This document shows, piece by piece, positions 40,801 to 45,700 of a DNA stretch of 64,000 nt. The notes below the pieces were generated by a model. It did no database searches, was not told the origin of the DNA, and saw nothing but the letters and a program-made list of their open reading frames with translations. How positions within the stretch are numbered: position 1 is the stretch's first letter; every line of letters begins with the position of its first letter. A program made the translations under genes and the position numbers. Source of the stretch: Emydura subglobosa (Eukaryota; Chordata; Testudines; Chelidae); the NCBI GenBank assembly GCA_007922225.1, contig ML679961.1:10861762-10925761 (forward strand). Reading direction: 5' to 3'.

Positions 40801-42015
40801 CTTTGTAAGGTAGACAAGGCCTTAGTTGCTCAAAAGCTTGTCTCTTACACCAACAGAAGCTGCTCCAACAAAAGATACTACCTCCCCCACCTTCTCTCTC
40901 TAATATCCTGGGAGCAACACAACTGCAAACCACGTTGCAGCCATATAACAACCAATTCCATTTTGTGATGTATGTACTAGCATGTACTGGGTACTTGATG
41001 CTGACTCACTTCCATGCAACAGCAAATGGAGATGGTATCTATGAACAATATCTTTATTAAAACAGGGCTCAGAGCCGGAAAAATAATATTATTTATTTGT
41101 AGCACCTAGAAACCCTAGTCTTAGATCAGGACCCCATAGTATTAAGTGCTATACAAACAAATAGCAAAGAGACAATCCCCTGTCCTAAAAGAGCTTACAA
41201 TCCAAGTATAAAACAAGATGCAAGAGGAATTTCTTTAGTGGAGCCCTCACTGAAAGGAACTAGCAGCTGCATGTCCCATTGCACCTAACCCAACACAGCC
41301 ACCACTATTTCGATCCATTTTCTCATCCTTTCGTATCTATTCTCCCAGCACAGAAACCCCTTCTCATTTCTATTTTTATTTCTATATTGTTTCCCATTCC
41401 ATCCCCCATTTTTACTTCCCTCTCCCACCCCCTCATTAGAAAGCTGCAAGTGAAAAAGCAGAAGGTGAGAGGGGAGAATTTATTTTTGACCACGAAGGCA
41501 GACCAGAATTTAGGATGAGCTGAAAACACTGGACATCTGAGCTCCTCCAGCAACCAACTACACAAGAGGCTAGCACAGAAAGACACCAGCCCCATCTTCA
41601 TCCGCAGCATGGAACTCAGGTGTCTTGGCTTTCACCACCACCACCACCCCCCTCCTCTCCTCAGGCCTGCACCACCCCACAAATACTCTCCCTCTCGCCC
41701 CATTTGGGCCTGAGCTGCAGGTGGGGAAATAGCAGCTTTGGGAGAGGAAATCCTACCCACCACACCGCAGCTTCACCTCAGACCAGACACCAGAGGTACC
41801 TCAGCATGACCTCCCCCACCGCACCTGGCAATACGGCTTCACTTCTGCCTGCCTGCCCACCTGGTAACCCCACAACCTCCCGCAGCCCCACAGAACACTC
41901 CCTCCCTCCCACCCCCCCGGCCCCACAGGACACCCCCACCCTGTACCCACGGCCCTTCCCGCCCCCGAGCACACCCGCCCGGCCCTACCTCGAAGAGCTC
42001 GGCCGTGGCGGCCAT
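7684..42015 (-). CDS. EXOC5: EXOC5 (Sec10), exocyst complex component 5, whole gene of 18 coding exons
   Basis: The product is Sec10, a subunit of the eight-protein exocyst that tethers secretory vesicles to the plasma membrane before SNARE fusion; in the family it pairs with Sec15 (EXOC6). The 18 coding exons on the minus strand total 2127 nt, giving 708 residues plus TGA, the same length as human EXOC5 as I recall it. The start is MAATAELFE, chosen because it matches the vertebrate N-terminus; an in-frame ATG lies further upstream at 42111. Residues about 55-110 are rich in K, E and Q in a heptad-like pattern, as expected for the N-terminal coiled coil; the remainder is the helical Sec10 domain, ending in LARHFS. 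All exons keep frame, so the gene looks intact. All introns are GT-AG except intron 15 (GC-AG). The first intron (8384 bp) and introns 2-4 hold most of the transposons. No signal peptide or membrane segment is visible, which suits a peripheral cytosolic complex. Confidence 0.97.
8455..8937 (+). mobile_element. CR1-type LINE 3'-end fragment
   Basis: The plus strand reads like the terminal part of a CR1 reading frame and tail: TGTGGAACTCACTGCCACAG near 8619, then GACTAGATGGACCAAAGGTC near 8891 before the end near CCTATGTTCCTA. These words recur in chicken- and turtle-type CR1 ends. It is 5'-truncated, as is usual for LINE insertions. Confidence 0.75.
9000..9400. repeat. Unclassified interspersed-repeat candidate
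   Basis: A GC-richer island within AT-rich intron, with a G-run and A-run near 9090-9112 and a TATA-like ATATAAAATGGG near 9244. It could be part of an LTR or a SINE; no terminal repeats or coding potential were found. Confidence 0.25.
9763..9978 (-). CDS. EXOC5: EXOC5 coding exon 17 (residues 575-646)
   Basis: It encodes ACVKVCSYVRKQVEKIRNSM through GVRFHRLIYEHLQQYSYS to AEYRKCAKDFK. This is the most conserved part of Sec10 in the window. The acceptor is TTCTAG and the donor AAG|GTTAGT. The length is 216 nt, phase 0 at both ends. Confidence 0.98.
9979..10581 (-). other. EXOC5 intron 16
   Basis: A 603-bp GT-AG intron of plain AT-rich sequence. No repeat was recognised in it. Confidence 0.9.
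10582..10690 (-). CDS. EXOC5: EXOC5 coding exon 16 (residues 538-574)
   Basis: It encodes TLNCMIGQMKHILAAEQKKT and DFKPEDENSVLIQYTN. The acceptor is TTTAAAG and the donor AAT|GTGAGT. The length is 109 nt, ending in phase 0. It pairs with the GC donor of exon 15 across a 3522-bp intron. Confidence 0.97.
12240..12992. repeat. GC-rich interspersed repeat, possibly LTR-derived
   Basis: A block of about 750 bp much richer in GC than the surrounding intron, beginning near TGTGCCTCAGTTTCCCC and ending near CGATAAATCCGTGACACCC. It has no intact reading frame. It looks like a dispersed element, perhaps a solo LTR of a retroelement, but no duplicated ends or flanking duplication were found, so the class is uncertain. 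Confidence 0.35.
13290..13470 (+). repeat. MIR-like SINE fragment
   Basis: It contains the MIR-core words GGGAAACTGAGACATGAAGC and CTCCAAGGTCAAACAGC in the expected order and spacing. Confidence 0.7.
13560..13745 (+). repeat. Second MIR-like SINE fragment
   Basis: The core is recognisable as CCCCATTTTATATGGGAGG, AACTGAGGAACACAG and TTACTCAGTCTCAGAGCAAG, ending near a CTCTTGACTTCC tail. It lies in tandem with the previous MIR copy in the same orientation. Confidence 0.65.
14213..14299 (-). CDS. EXOC5: EXOC5 coding exon 15 (residues 509-538), followed by a GC splice donor
   Basis: It encodes SSPKLSECLQKKKDIIEQME and MKLDMGID with a split Arg. The acceptor is TTTATAG. The donor reads ATAG|GCAAGT: the usual GT is replaced by GC, but every other position fits the strong donor consensus typical of GC-AG introns. 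No GT donor nearby keeps the frame and the known protein sequence. Confidence 0.95.
14300..14884 (-). other. EXOC5 intron 14
   Basis: A 585-bp GT-AG intron with no repeat or gene recognised. Confidence 0.9.
14885..15005 (-). CDS. EXOC5: EXOC5 coding exon 14 (residues 469-509)
   Basis: It encodes IPSPDSKSANLYFLDVVHQA and continues to FNDHLMPLI with a split Ser. The acceptor is CTTAG and the donor CAG|GTATGT. The length is 121 nt. Confidence 0.97.
15006..15583 (-). other. EXOC5 intron 13
   Basis: A 578-bp GT-AG intron with no repeat or gene recognised. Confidence 0.9.
15584..15692 (-). CDS. EXOC5: EXOC5 coding exon 13 (residues 433-469)
   Basis: It encodes LSDPSDLPKNAFRIFSMLVE and continues to DYALETGLA. 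The acceptor is TTTTACAG and the donor CTG|GTGAGT. The length is 109 nt with a split Gly at the end. Confidence 0.97.
15693..17125 (-). other. EXOC5 intron 12
   Basis: A 1433-bp GT-AG intron, AT-rich throughout, with nothing recognised. Confidence 0.9.
17126..17273 (-). CDS. EXOC5: EXOC5 coding exon 12 (residues 383-432)
   Basis: It encodes IQDLKERIRQRTNLPLGPSI and continues to AFERCHR. The acceptor is TTCTAG and the donor CGA|GTAAGT. The length is 148 nt, ending in phase 0. Confidence 0.97.
17539..17748 (-). CDS. EXOC5: EXOC5 coding exon 11 (residues 313-383)
   Basis: It encodes TTNLSSKLMEFNLGTDKQTF and runs on to HQKRSIGTG. The acceptor is a strong pyrimidine tract ending ATAAAG, and the donor is AGG|GTGAGT. 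The length is 210 nt with split codons at both ends. Confidence 0.97.
17749..19009 (-). other. EXOC5 intron 10, containing a GC-rich insert
   Basis: A 1261-bp GT-AG intron. From about 17990 to 18490 the base composition jumps to GC-rich and then returns to AT-rich. This is not explained by any exon of EXOC5 and may be an inserted repeat or a decayed retrocopy. Confidence 0.85.
19010..19092 (-). CDS. EXOC5: EXOC5 coding exon 10 (residues 286-313)
   Basis: It encodes SYVKDQLEEHRKSDAEQYLK followed by NLYELYT and a split Arg. The acceptor is TTTATAG and the donor AAG|GTAACT. The length is 83 nt. Confidence 0.96.
19093..20596 (-). other. EXOC5 intron 9
   Basis: A 1504-bp GT-AG intron. It carries a 388-bp hAT-type element (19725-20112). 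The rest shows nothing recognised. Confidence 0.9.
19717..20120. mobile_element. Non-autonomous hAT element with 7-of-8 target-site duplication
   Basis: The element is 19725-20112 (388 bp). The ends TAGAGCCCTGCACAGATATG and ATCTGTGGATTTGTAGGGCTCTA form an imperfect inverted repeat. The flanks are CATATTAT (19717-19724) and CATATTAC (20113-20120), an 8-bp duplication with one mismatch. The interior is GC-rich and repeats the motif CAAACAGCTGAT, in both orientations, three times (near 19803, 19842 and 19892). It has no coding capacity. Confidence 0.8.
20597..20737 (-). CDS. EXOC5: EXOC5 coding exon 9 (residues 239-285)
   Basis: It encodes GAYLRNDIFEDAAILCQRVN and continues to NIFEIKLQ. The acceptor is TCTCTAG and the donor CAG|GTATTT. 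The length is 141 nt, phase 0 at both ends. Confidence 0.97.
20860..20904 (-). CDS. EXOC5: EXOC5 coding exon 8 (residues 224-238)
   Basis: It encodes GYSHCVDVYIKQCQE in 45 nt. The acceptor is TCATAG and the donor GAG|GTAATG. Both boundaries are in phase 0, so it could be a frame-neutral cassette. Confidence 0.96.
21165..21274 (-). CDS. EXOC5: EXOC5 coding exon 7 (residues 187-223)
   Basis: It encodes SKYHDLELQLIQEFTNAQRR and continues to VAAVLLHFK. The acceptor is TTTTAG and the donor AAG|GTAAAG. The length is 110 nt, ending in phase 0. Confidence 0.97.
21417..21445 (-). CDS. EXOC5: EXOC5 coding exon 6, 29-nt microexon (residues 177-187)
   Basis: A very small exon encoding FSEVKSKIA with split codons at both ends (Arg before, Ser after). 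The acceptor ends AACAG and the donor is GCAA|GTAAGT. Its 29 nt are not a multiple of three, so skipping it would break the frame. Its sequence and phase match the vertebrate protein. Confidence 0.93.
21446..21852 (-). other. EXOC5 intron 5
   Basis: A 407-bp GT-AG intron with nothing recognised. Confidence 0.9.
21853..21917 (-). CDS. EXOC5: EXOC5 coding exon 5 (residues 156-177)
   Basis: It encodes IKEAADIIQKLHLIAQELPF followed by D and a split Arg. The acceptor ends CAG and the donor is CAG|GTAAAAC. It is 65 nt long, too short for a six-frame listing, and is needed to keep frame between exons 4 and 6. Confidence 0.96.
23418..24592 (-). mobile_element. CR1 LINE, 5'-truncated
   Basis: On the minus strand 24589-24374 encodes VDIVYLDFQKAFDKVPHQRL, the core of the CR1 reverse transcriptase (F-x-K-A-F-D-x-V-P-H). 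The 3' end near 23425 reads, on plus, CATAAGAACAGCCATACTGG, a well-known CR1 3'-end signature that recurs at 28858. The element has stops and deletions, so it is dead. It lies in EXOC5 intron 4 in the same sense as the gene. Confidence 0.9.
24593..25200 (+). repeat. Degenerate LINE-like stretch
   Basis: Plus-strand words such as AAGGATTTGAGGATGATGGC and AGTACATGGTGCAATGATGT resemble the late part of an old CR1- or L2-like reading frame. The reading frame is broken. Assignment to a family is weak. Confidence 0.35.
27088..27282 (-). CDS. EXOC5: EXOC5 coding exon 4 (residues 91-155)
   Basis: It encodes VAFQHFQELDEHISYVATKV and continues to DVFTNSEK, matching Sec10. The acceptor is TTCTCCCAG and the donor AAAAG|GTAAGAG. 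The length is 195 nt with both ends in phase 0, so skipping it would keep frame. Confidence 0.97.
27567..28497 (-). mobile_element. CR1 LINE, 5'-truncated, with classical 3' end
   Basis: The minus strand 28508-28137 encodes MKFNKDKCKVLQLGRNNQLH and AERDLGVIVDHKLNMSQ, the late reverse-transcriptase region of CR1. The 3' end near 27570 reads TTCTATGATTCTTTG on minus, matching the ATTCTATG-type repeat that ends CR1 elements. It is inactive by truncation and mutation. Confidence 0.9.
28852..29195 (-). mobile_element. CR1 LINE 3'-end fragment, same subfamily as 23418-24592
   Basis: Plus-strand words TACTGGGTCAGACCAATGGT and CCATCTAGCCCAATATCCTG match the end of the copy in intron 4. Only the last 340 bp remain. 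Confidence 0.85.
29905..30052 (-). CDS. EXOC5: EXOC5 coding exon 3 (residues 41-90)
   Basis: It encodes LLEEFVNHIQELQVMDERIQ and continues to LQKSNQ. The many K, E and Q residues mark the start of the N-terminal coiled coil. The acceptor ends ATCAG and the donor is CAG|GTAAG. The length is 148 nt and it ends in phase 0. Confidence 0.96.
30053..33509 (-). other. EXOC5 intron 2
   Basis: A 3457-bp GT-AG intron. A hAT-like fragment lies near 32510-32790. The rest is low-complexity (a pyrimidine-rich tract at about 30600-30830) or unrecognised. Confidence 0.9.
32510..32790. mobile_element. Fragment of a non-autonomous hAT-like element
   Basis: The right end AATTTAGGCCTAGTCAAGCCC resembles the GGCCT-GTC-AAG ends of the short elements elsewhere in this window, and the interior repeats TTTAAACC and TTAATC words. 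The left end is unclear. Confidence 0.35.
33510..33604 (-). CDS. EXOC5: EXOC5 coding exon 2 (residues 10-41)
   Basis: It encodes EPFVADEYIERLAWRTPGG and continues to FDPKR, a highly recognisable Sec10 segment. The acceptor is GGGTAG and the donor AG|GTAAATG. The length is 95 nt and the last Arg codon is split (AG|A). Confidence 0.96.
33808..33900. mobile_element. hAT-type terminal fragment
   Basis: CAAAGATTGCCAAACTCTGG resembles the CAG-GGTTCCCAAACTTTG-like end of a common hAT family, followed by a small hairpin GGACTACTGGTGGTCC. No matching right end was found. Confidence 0.4.
34301..34726. mobile_element. Non-autonomous hAT element with internal tandem modules
   Basis: The left end CAATTGTTCCCAAA and right end TTTGGGAACCGCTG form an imperfect inverted repeat. 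The interior has about three degenerate tandem units of about 80 bp (about 34382-34650), each with the words CAAAATGGTGTC and GTGACCT. No clear 8-bp duplication is visible at the borders, so the ends are approximate. Confidence 0.6.
35240..36060 (+). mobile_element. Decayed DNA transposon with Myb/SANT-like DNA-binding frame
   Basis: The left part GGCCTGGTTTATATGACAAA resembles a GGCCTGGTCTACAC-type transposon end. On plus, 35690-35830 reads YSRQEILALLGLWGEEALQA, close to the trihelix/Myb-SANT-like domain (W-S-x-x-E-x-x-x-L-L-x-x-W-G-E-E-A) found in transposon-derived proteins of many vertebrates. The related segment MNVKELQQDYW follows in another frame, showing a frameshift. Only the DNA-binding part is visible; no transposase was found. 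Superfamily (hAT or PIF/Harbinger) is uncertain. Confidence 0.55.
35640..36000 (+). pseudogene. Frameshifted Myb/SANT-like domain reading frame
   Basis: Two overlapping plus frames (35659-35955 and 35661-35975) share the remains of one domain. The first motif, GLWGEEALQAQLQTSCRNTD, is in one frame and the later VKELQQDYWK in the other. This indicates a disrupted domain and not a working host gene. Confidence 0.5.
39651..39956. mobile_element. hAT-type element nested in the Penelope-like element
   Basis: The ends TAAGGCTATGTCTACATTA and ATATATACATGGCCTAA form an imperfect inverted repeat. The interior has CAGCGGCGCAGCTGTA near 39894 and paired words on both sides of a centre near 39815, giving a palindromic look. 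It has no coding capacity. It sits where the retroelement frame leaves off. Confidence 0.7.
40164..40822. mobile_element. Second hAT-type element nested in the Penelope-like element
   Basis: The left end CTGGTCTATACTAAATTTTG and right end CTTTGTAAGGTAGACAAGGC are an imperfect inverted repeat of the GGCCTTGTCTAC type. The interior 40390-40700 is GC-rich and has several chance open frames. After its right end the sequence AAGCTTGTCTCTTACACC resembles the retroelement tail. Confidence 0.65.
41080..41230 (+). repeat. Ancient SINE-like repeat, copy 2 of 3
   Basis: It begins near GTAGCACCTAGAAACCC and includes GTGCTATACAAACAAATAGC and AGAGCTTACAATCCAAG, the same order of words as copies at 3340 and 45090. 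Confidence 0.55.
41989..42015 (-). CDS. EXOC5: EXOC5 coding exon 1 (residues 1-9)
   Basis: The exon encodes MAATAELFE and is followed by the donor GTAGGG. The ATG has G at -3 and G at +4, a good initiation context. The exon lies in the CpG-rich promoter block and is too short to stand out as an open frame on its own. It ends in phase 0. Confidence 0.93.
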
Positions 42016-42597
42016 GTCTGCGGCGACAGCCGCCCCGAACTCCCCGTCGCCGACACCGAGCCCCTCACGCCCCGCCGCCCATTGTGCCCCTGACAGGCCG
42101 GCCGGCGGCACCTCCCCCGTCCAGTCCCGCCCCGCCCCGCCCGCCGGAAACGGGCCTGCGCCGAGCGAGGAGCCGCAGCCGGCGCTGTGCGCAGGCCCCG
42201 GAAGGGAGGGAAGGAGGCGGGAGCGTCCCGTGTCCGTCCCCCCCGGTAGCTACGCCAGCGTCGGGCGGGTCCGGGCCTGTGCGCGGCTGCGGCGCCTGGC
42301 CTCGCTTGCTCGGTCCTTCCTTCCTTCCGCGGGGCAGGGCAGAGAGCGGCCGGGGGCGGCCCGGGGCCCGCGCTGGTTTGGGGGGCTGGGCAGAGACAGA
42401 AGGGCCCCGGTCCGGGGTCGGAGGCTCTTACTGGGGAGCAGAGGACGAGGCTGCCGCGGCTCTGCTGGGAGGGGCCCTTTGTGGTGGCGGGGAGACCTGG
42501 ACTTTGGGGGCTGGTACTGAGGGGAGGGGGTTTGGGGTGGGGTGGCTCTTGCGGGGGGGAGGGGGGGCGGACAGGAGCGTCCCTTAGCACGACTGGG

Positions 42598-42639
42598 ATG
42601 CCAGGCACCTCAGGTGACCCCCCCGTCAGGGCGATCTGA
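42598..42639 (+). other. Possible upstream ORF in the AP5M1 leader
   Basis: A 13-codon ORF (ATG CCA GGC ACC to TGA) ends 38 nt before the AP5M1 start codon. It is relevant only if transcription begins upstream of 42598. Confidence 0.25.
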
Positions 42640-42677
42640 AGGGCAGTGGCCGTGGCCTGCTCCCTCAGCTGTCTGTA

Positions 42678-42748
42678 ATGGCCCTGAGGGGACTGTGGCT
42701 CATCCGCTGCGAACCAGGGGCCTGTGGCGGAGCCGTGCTGTTCTCCAG
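42678..42748 (+). CDS. AP5M1: AP5M1 coding exon 1 (residues 1-24)
   Basis: It encodes [20 protein letters not shown], then LFS and a split Arg. The ATG has G at -3 and +4. The donor is CCAG|GTAACA. It lies in the CpG island and was found by extending the protein upstream from exon 2. Confidence 0.92.
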
Positions 42749-45700
42749 GTAACACTCACTGCCTGCCACCTGCCTGAGTCTGTAGTGCTTCAAGTGGGCG
42801 CGTGGGGCGGTCCCCAAGGGTCCAGCAGATTTGTCCCCAAGGGGTCCCGCAAAGCTGGCAAAACAAAAATTTTAAAATCAAGCCAGGCCATCCTGGAAGC
42901 ACCGTCTTCCGAAAATTGCTGCTCCCTGGTTCGGATAGACCCAACAGCTTTCACGACTATGAATCTCACTGTGTCATCGAACCTTGACCGGGCTAGCAAA
43001 TGTCTCTCAATGGGCTTGGCTTCACCGGAAAATCAGGTCATGTTGGTTGGTATGGAGCTTAGAAGAGGTGTGTTAACTGGCACAGTGTTGAACGTGACTT
43101 TGCAGTCAACACAGACAAGAACAAGTAGTGTTCAGTGTTCTGTATGTGCTGGTCGTGGTCCTAACGGGTGCATTTACTCAGTGATTTGGCCCTGTTTACA
43201 CCGACTGCAAAGTCCTGTCTCATATTGTTTTATTTATCATGGCTCCTCAAAGTTATGTTCTAATATGATGTTCTAGTGAAGGCAAACCCATTGAAACACA
43301 CAGCAAAATCCTCCCTTCTCTAGGGAGTAACTGTAGCACATATGCACTGCCCTGAAAATCTATCCTCATTTAAGGAAGAGAGGATGGTTCCAGTCCTGCA
43401 AACTGTGTGCAGGCAGGTGTGTGCGGGCTGGACCCTTGTGCCTGCACAGAGCCTCACTGATTTCACTAGAGCTCCATGCTGGTGCATGAGACCACTGCAG
43501 GCCTGGGGCCAGAGATTATAACAAAACGAAATAATTTTTTAAAATCTCAAATGCTACTGGGAAAAGAGAGAGAGATTTTTTTTTTTTTTTTAATTTTCTT
43601 TTGAGGAAAAAGCTGGTACTTATTTCAGAAGTGTAGGAGAACTCACATACTGCTCAAATGATAAGAGTCTGACTTGAACAGACAAAAGAAAGCAAGTGCT
43701 AAACTGAGACTCCTATTCCATCCTTAACTTGAAGCTTTGTAATACAGTACATATGCATAACATTACCCACCATTCAGTACAATAGAATAAGAATCTGAGA
43801 TCCGAATTTTTGTTTATGTTGGACTCTTTGAATTGTTTAAAGGCTAATATTAATGGCAGAAGAGTATACAAAGCATTAAATAACTTATGTGACTGATCAA
43901 ATGTTATAGTAAAGCTTGGAAATTGTATGAGAACAGGGCTAAAAAGTGAATAACTAGATGAGTCAGTGGTATGTGGAAATATAGTGATGTGATTGGATAC
44001 TGCTAAGTCACTAAGATTTTGATATTACTAGAGAGAGAATATTTGATATTTCTGGGGTGTGATCATTTACTTATTCTTTTGTCATAATTTTATTGTATTT
44101 GCTTTCCTTTATTTTTTAATAATCTTTACAAGAAAAAAAATCACTAATTTGAATTGTAAGGACCTCAATATTTTCATAGCAGCCTGAATAATATTATATG
44201 GAACATTTCGATTCCTTTCTCAAAATAAACAAATAAACCCAGTGACCATACTGGATTCATACTCCAAACCATATGATGCCAATTAAATCCTTTTTTATTC
44301 ATGTTGTACTTCAAGTTGATAGTGTCTCTTTGAAATTTTAGAAATTAATTTTTAAAATTTCCAATTTCTGATAGAACAGGAAAAAACCCTTTCTATTTAA
44401 ATTCCTTTTTAAAAAAATGTTACAGTGGTTTTTTTTCCTGTTCCTTTGACATTAATGAAGGTCTTTTCATTAAGAGAAAAACCAGCTGCAATATCTGATC
44501 GCACTCGGAAAACTGTGAAGGTGACTTTCTACAAAATACTGTCAAATGAACAAAGCAAACAAACTGAAAATGTGGAAAAACATTTTTTATAACTTTTCAG
44601 TTTTAGTACTTTTAGTGCTATTTGTAACTGTAGAGTAGGTAAAGCATTTTCAGACAGAAGTGTGATTTTTGTTCAAGTTGATCGTAATCTTCATATAAAG
44701 AGAGAGTTCTTTGCGCACTCAAGGGGCATTTTCCACGGAAGAATTTATGTATTTAGGACTCTTGTTCCTTTATGAATAGAAAGCACAGAGAGCATAAGGA
44801 CTTCTGACAAGACAAACCAGTTGTGTTTTCATGAGAAGTCTCCTGCCTGTTTGAGACTAATCTGTATGATTCTAGAGAATTGTTGTTCTCCAGAAAATGA
44901 GAGAAGGAAACCTAGACATATTGAGGATAGGAAAAAATAGTGGGGCCTGAAGAGGGGATGAAAGTTCTACCCAATTCAACATAATCAAGAGAGAATCCAG
45001 AACAAGGCAAAAAGAAAGTAGAGTTGCCTCCAAACTCAGATGAAGACTGCTTTAGCCTAGAAATTCCTCATATTGTTTGTATCAGAGTAGTATTCAGACG
45101 TCCCAGCCAAGATTGGGGCTCCATTGTACAACACAATAATAAGAGACAGTCCTGCCCTGAAGACCTTACAGTCTAAACAGACAAGCCAGACAACTGGTAA
45201 GAGTAAACAAAGAGACACAGGTGAAGTGACTTGTTACATAGCATAGTAAGGGCAGAGCCAGGAAATAGAAACCAGGTTTCCTGAATCCTAGTCCAGTGCC
45301 CTATTCAGTAGTAGACTAAACTGCCTTCCACAAAAACACTGTAATGTTTTCAGGTGAAGTGCATGGAAAGGGACAAAGAGCACCTAAGATTCCTGGCGAT
45401 GTCCAAACAAAGATCCTGTCAGTTTCCTAGGGGATCTATTAGACCAGTTACCCATTGTGTTGGAATACCCAAGTTCATCATAGTCAGTGACCTTAACTTT
45501 AACATAAATAATATAAAAAATGCATTAGCATCCACTCTTCTATCTCACATTGAAACCCTGGATTTCAGAAGAGTCATCTCTAGACTCATGCACTCAGCTG
45601 GATGCACATGGGATCTGATCTTCAGCTTAAGAGAGGATATTGGAGACGTCACAGACATTCCATTCTCTCGATCTGATCACAGCCACATCCAGGCAAAGAT

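Larger units (their letters stand above)
37120..40940 (+). mobile_element. Decayed Penelope-like element (reverse transcriptase plus GIY-YIG endonuclease) with two nested insertions
   Basis: Plus-strand frames carry ordered landmarks of Penelope-like retroelements. LYMLPKIHKQRNPGRSI (about 38155) precedes a segment DGTSLHINIPHND (about 38370) resembling the D-x-x-S-L-Y-x-N-I-P-H catalytic block of the reverse transcriptase. At about 39393-39520 VVYLIQCTRCINNNYVDET is the GIY-YIG endonuclease signature with its C-x-x-C pair. Upstream, about 37590-37660 encodes ELNICPTTEPDTILTCG, like the N-terminal region. Many stops and frameshifts separate these, so it is inactive. The tail is interrupted at 39651-39956 and 40164-40822 by other elements and seems to resume at 40824-40940. 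The ends are approximate. Confidence 0.8.
33605..41988 (-). other. EXOC5 intron 1
   Basis: An 8384-bp GT-AG intron, the largest in the window. It contains two hAT-type elements (about 33808-33900 and 34301-34726), a decayed element with a Myb/SANT-like frame (about 35240-36060), a Penelope-like element (37120-40940) with two nested insertions, and a SINE copy (41080-41230). The stretch 36060-37100 shows nothing recognised. Confidence 0.9.
41930..42800. promoter_or_regulatory. CpG-island bidirectional promoter between EXOC5 and AP5M1
   Basis: This is the most GC- and CpG-rich block in a largely AT-rich window. It spans both first exons: EXOC5 ATG at 42015 (minus) and AP5M1 ATG at 42678 (plus), so one island serves both genes. 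Visible elements include GC boxes (CCCCGCCCCGCCC near 42128 and GGGCGGG near 42263), ETS-like CCGGAA cores near 42142 and 42208, and an NRF1-like GTGCGCAGGC near 42187. No TATA box was seen, as is usual for housekeeping CpG promoters. Transcription start sites cannot be fixed from sequence. Confidence 0.85.

Noticed and set aside
41620..42093. Plus-strand Pro-rich frame of 157 codons
   Set aside because: Low-complexity CCX codons from a C-rich tract with no recognisable domain; it is antisense to the EXOC5 start.
41985..42755. Long minus-strand open frame of 256 codons over the promoter
   Set aside because: GC-rich DNA is poor in stop codons. The frame has low-complexity Pro, Arg, Gly and Ser content and no family resemblance, and it overlaps the EXOC5 and AP5M1 first exons.
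42005..43276. Three plus-strand frames of 167-244 codons in and after the CpG island
   Set aside because: They are in the wrong frame for AP5M1 and have the same GC-driven composition. The true start exon (42678-42748) is short and splices to 48008.
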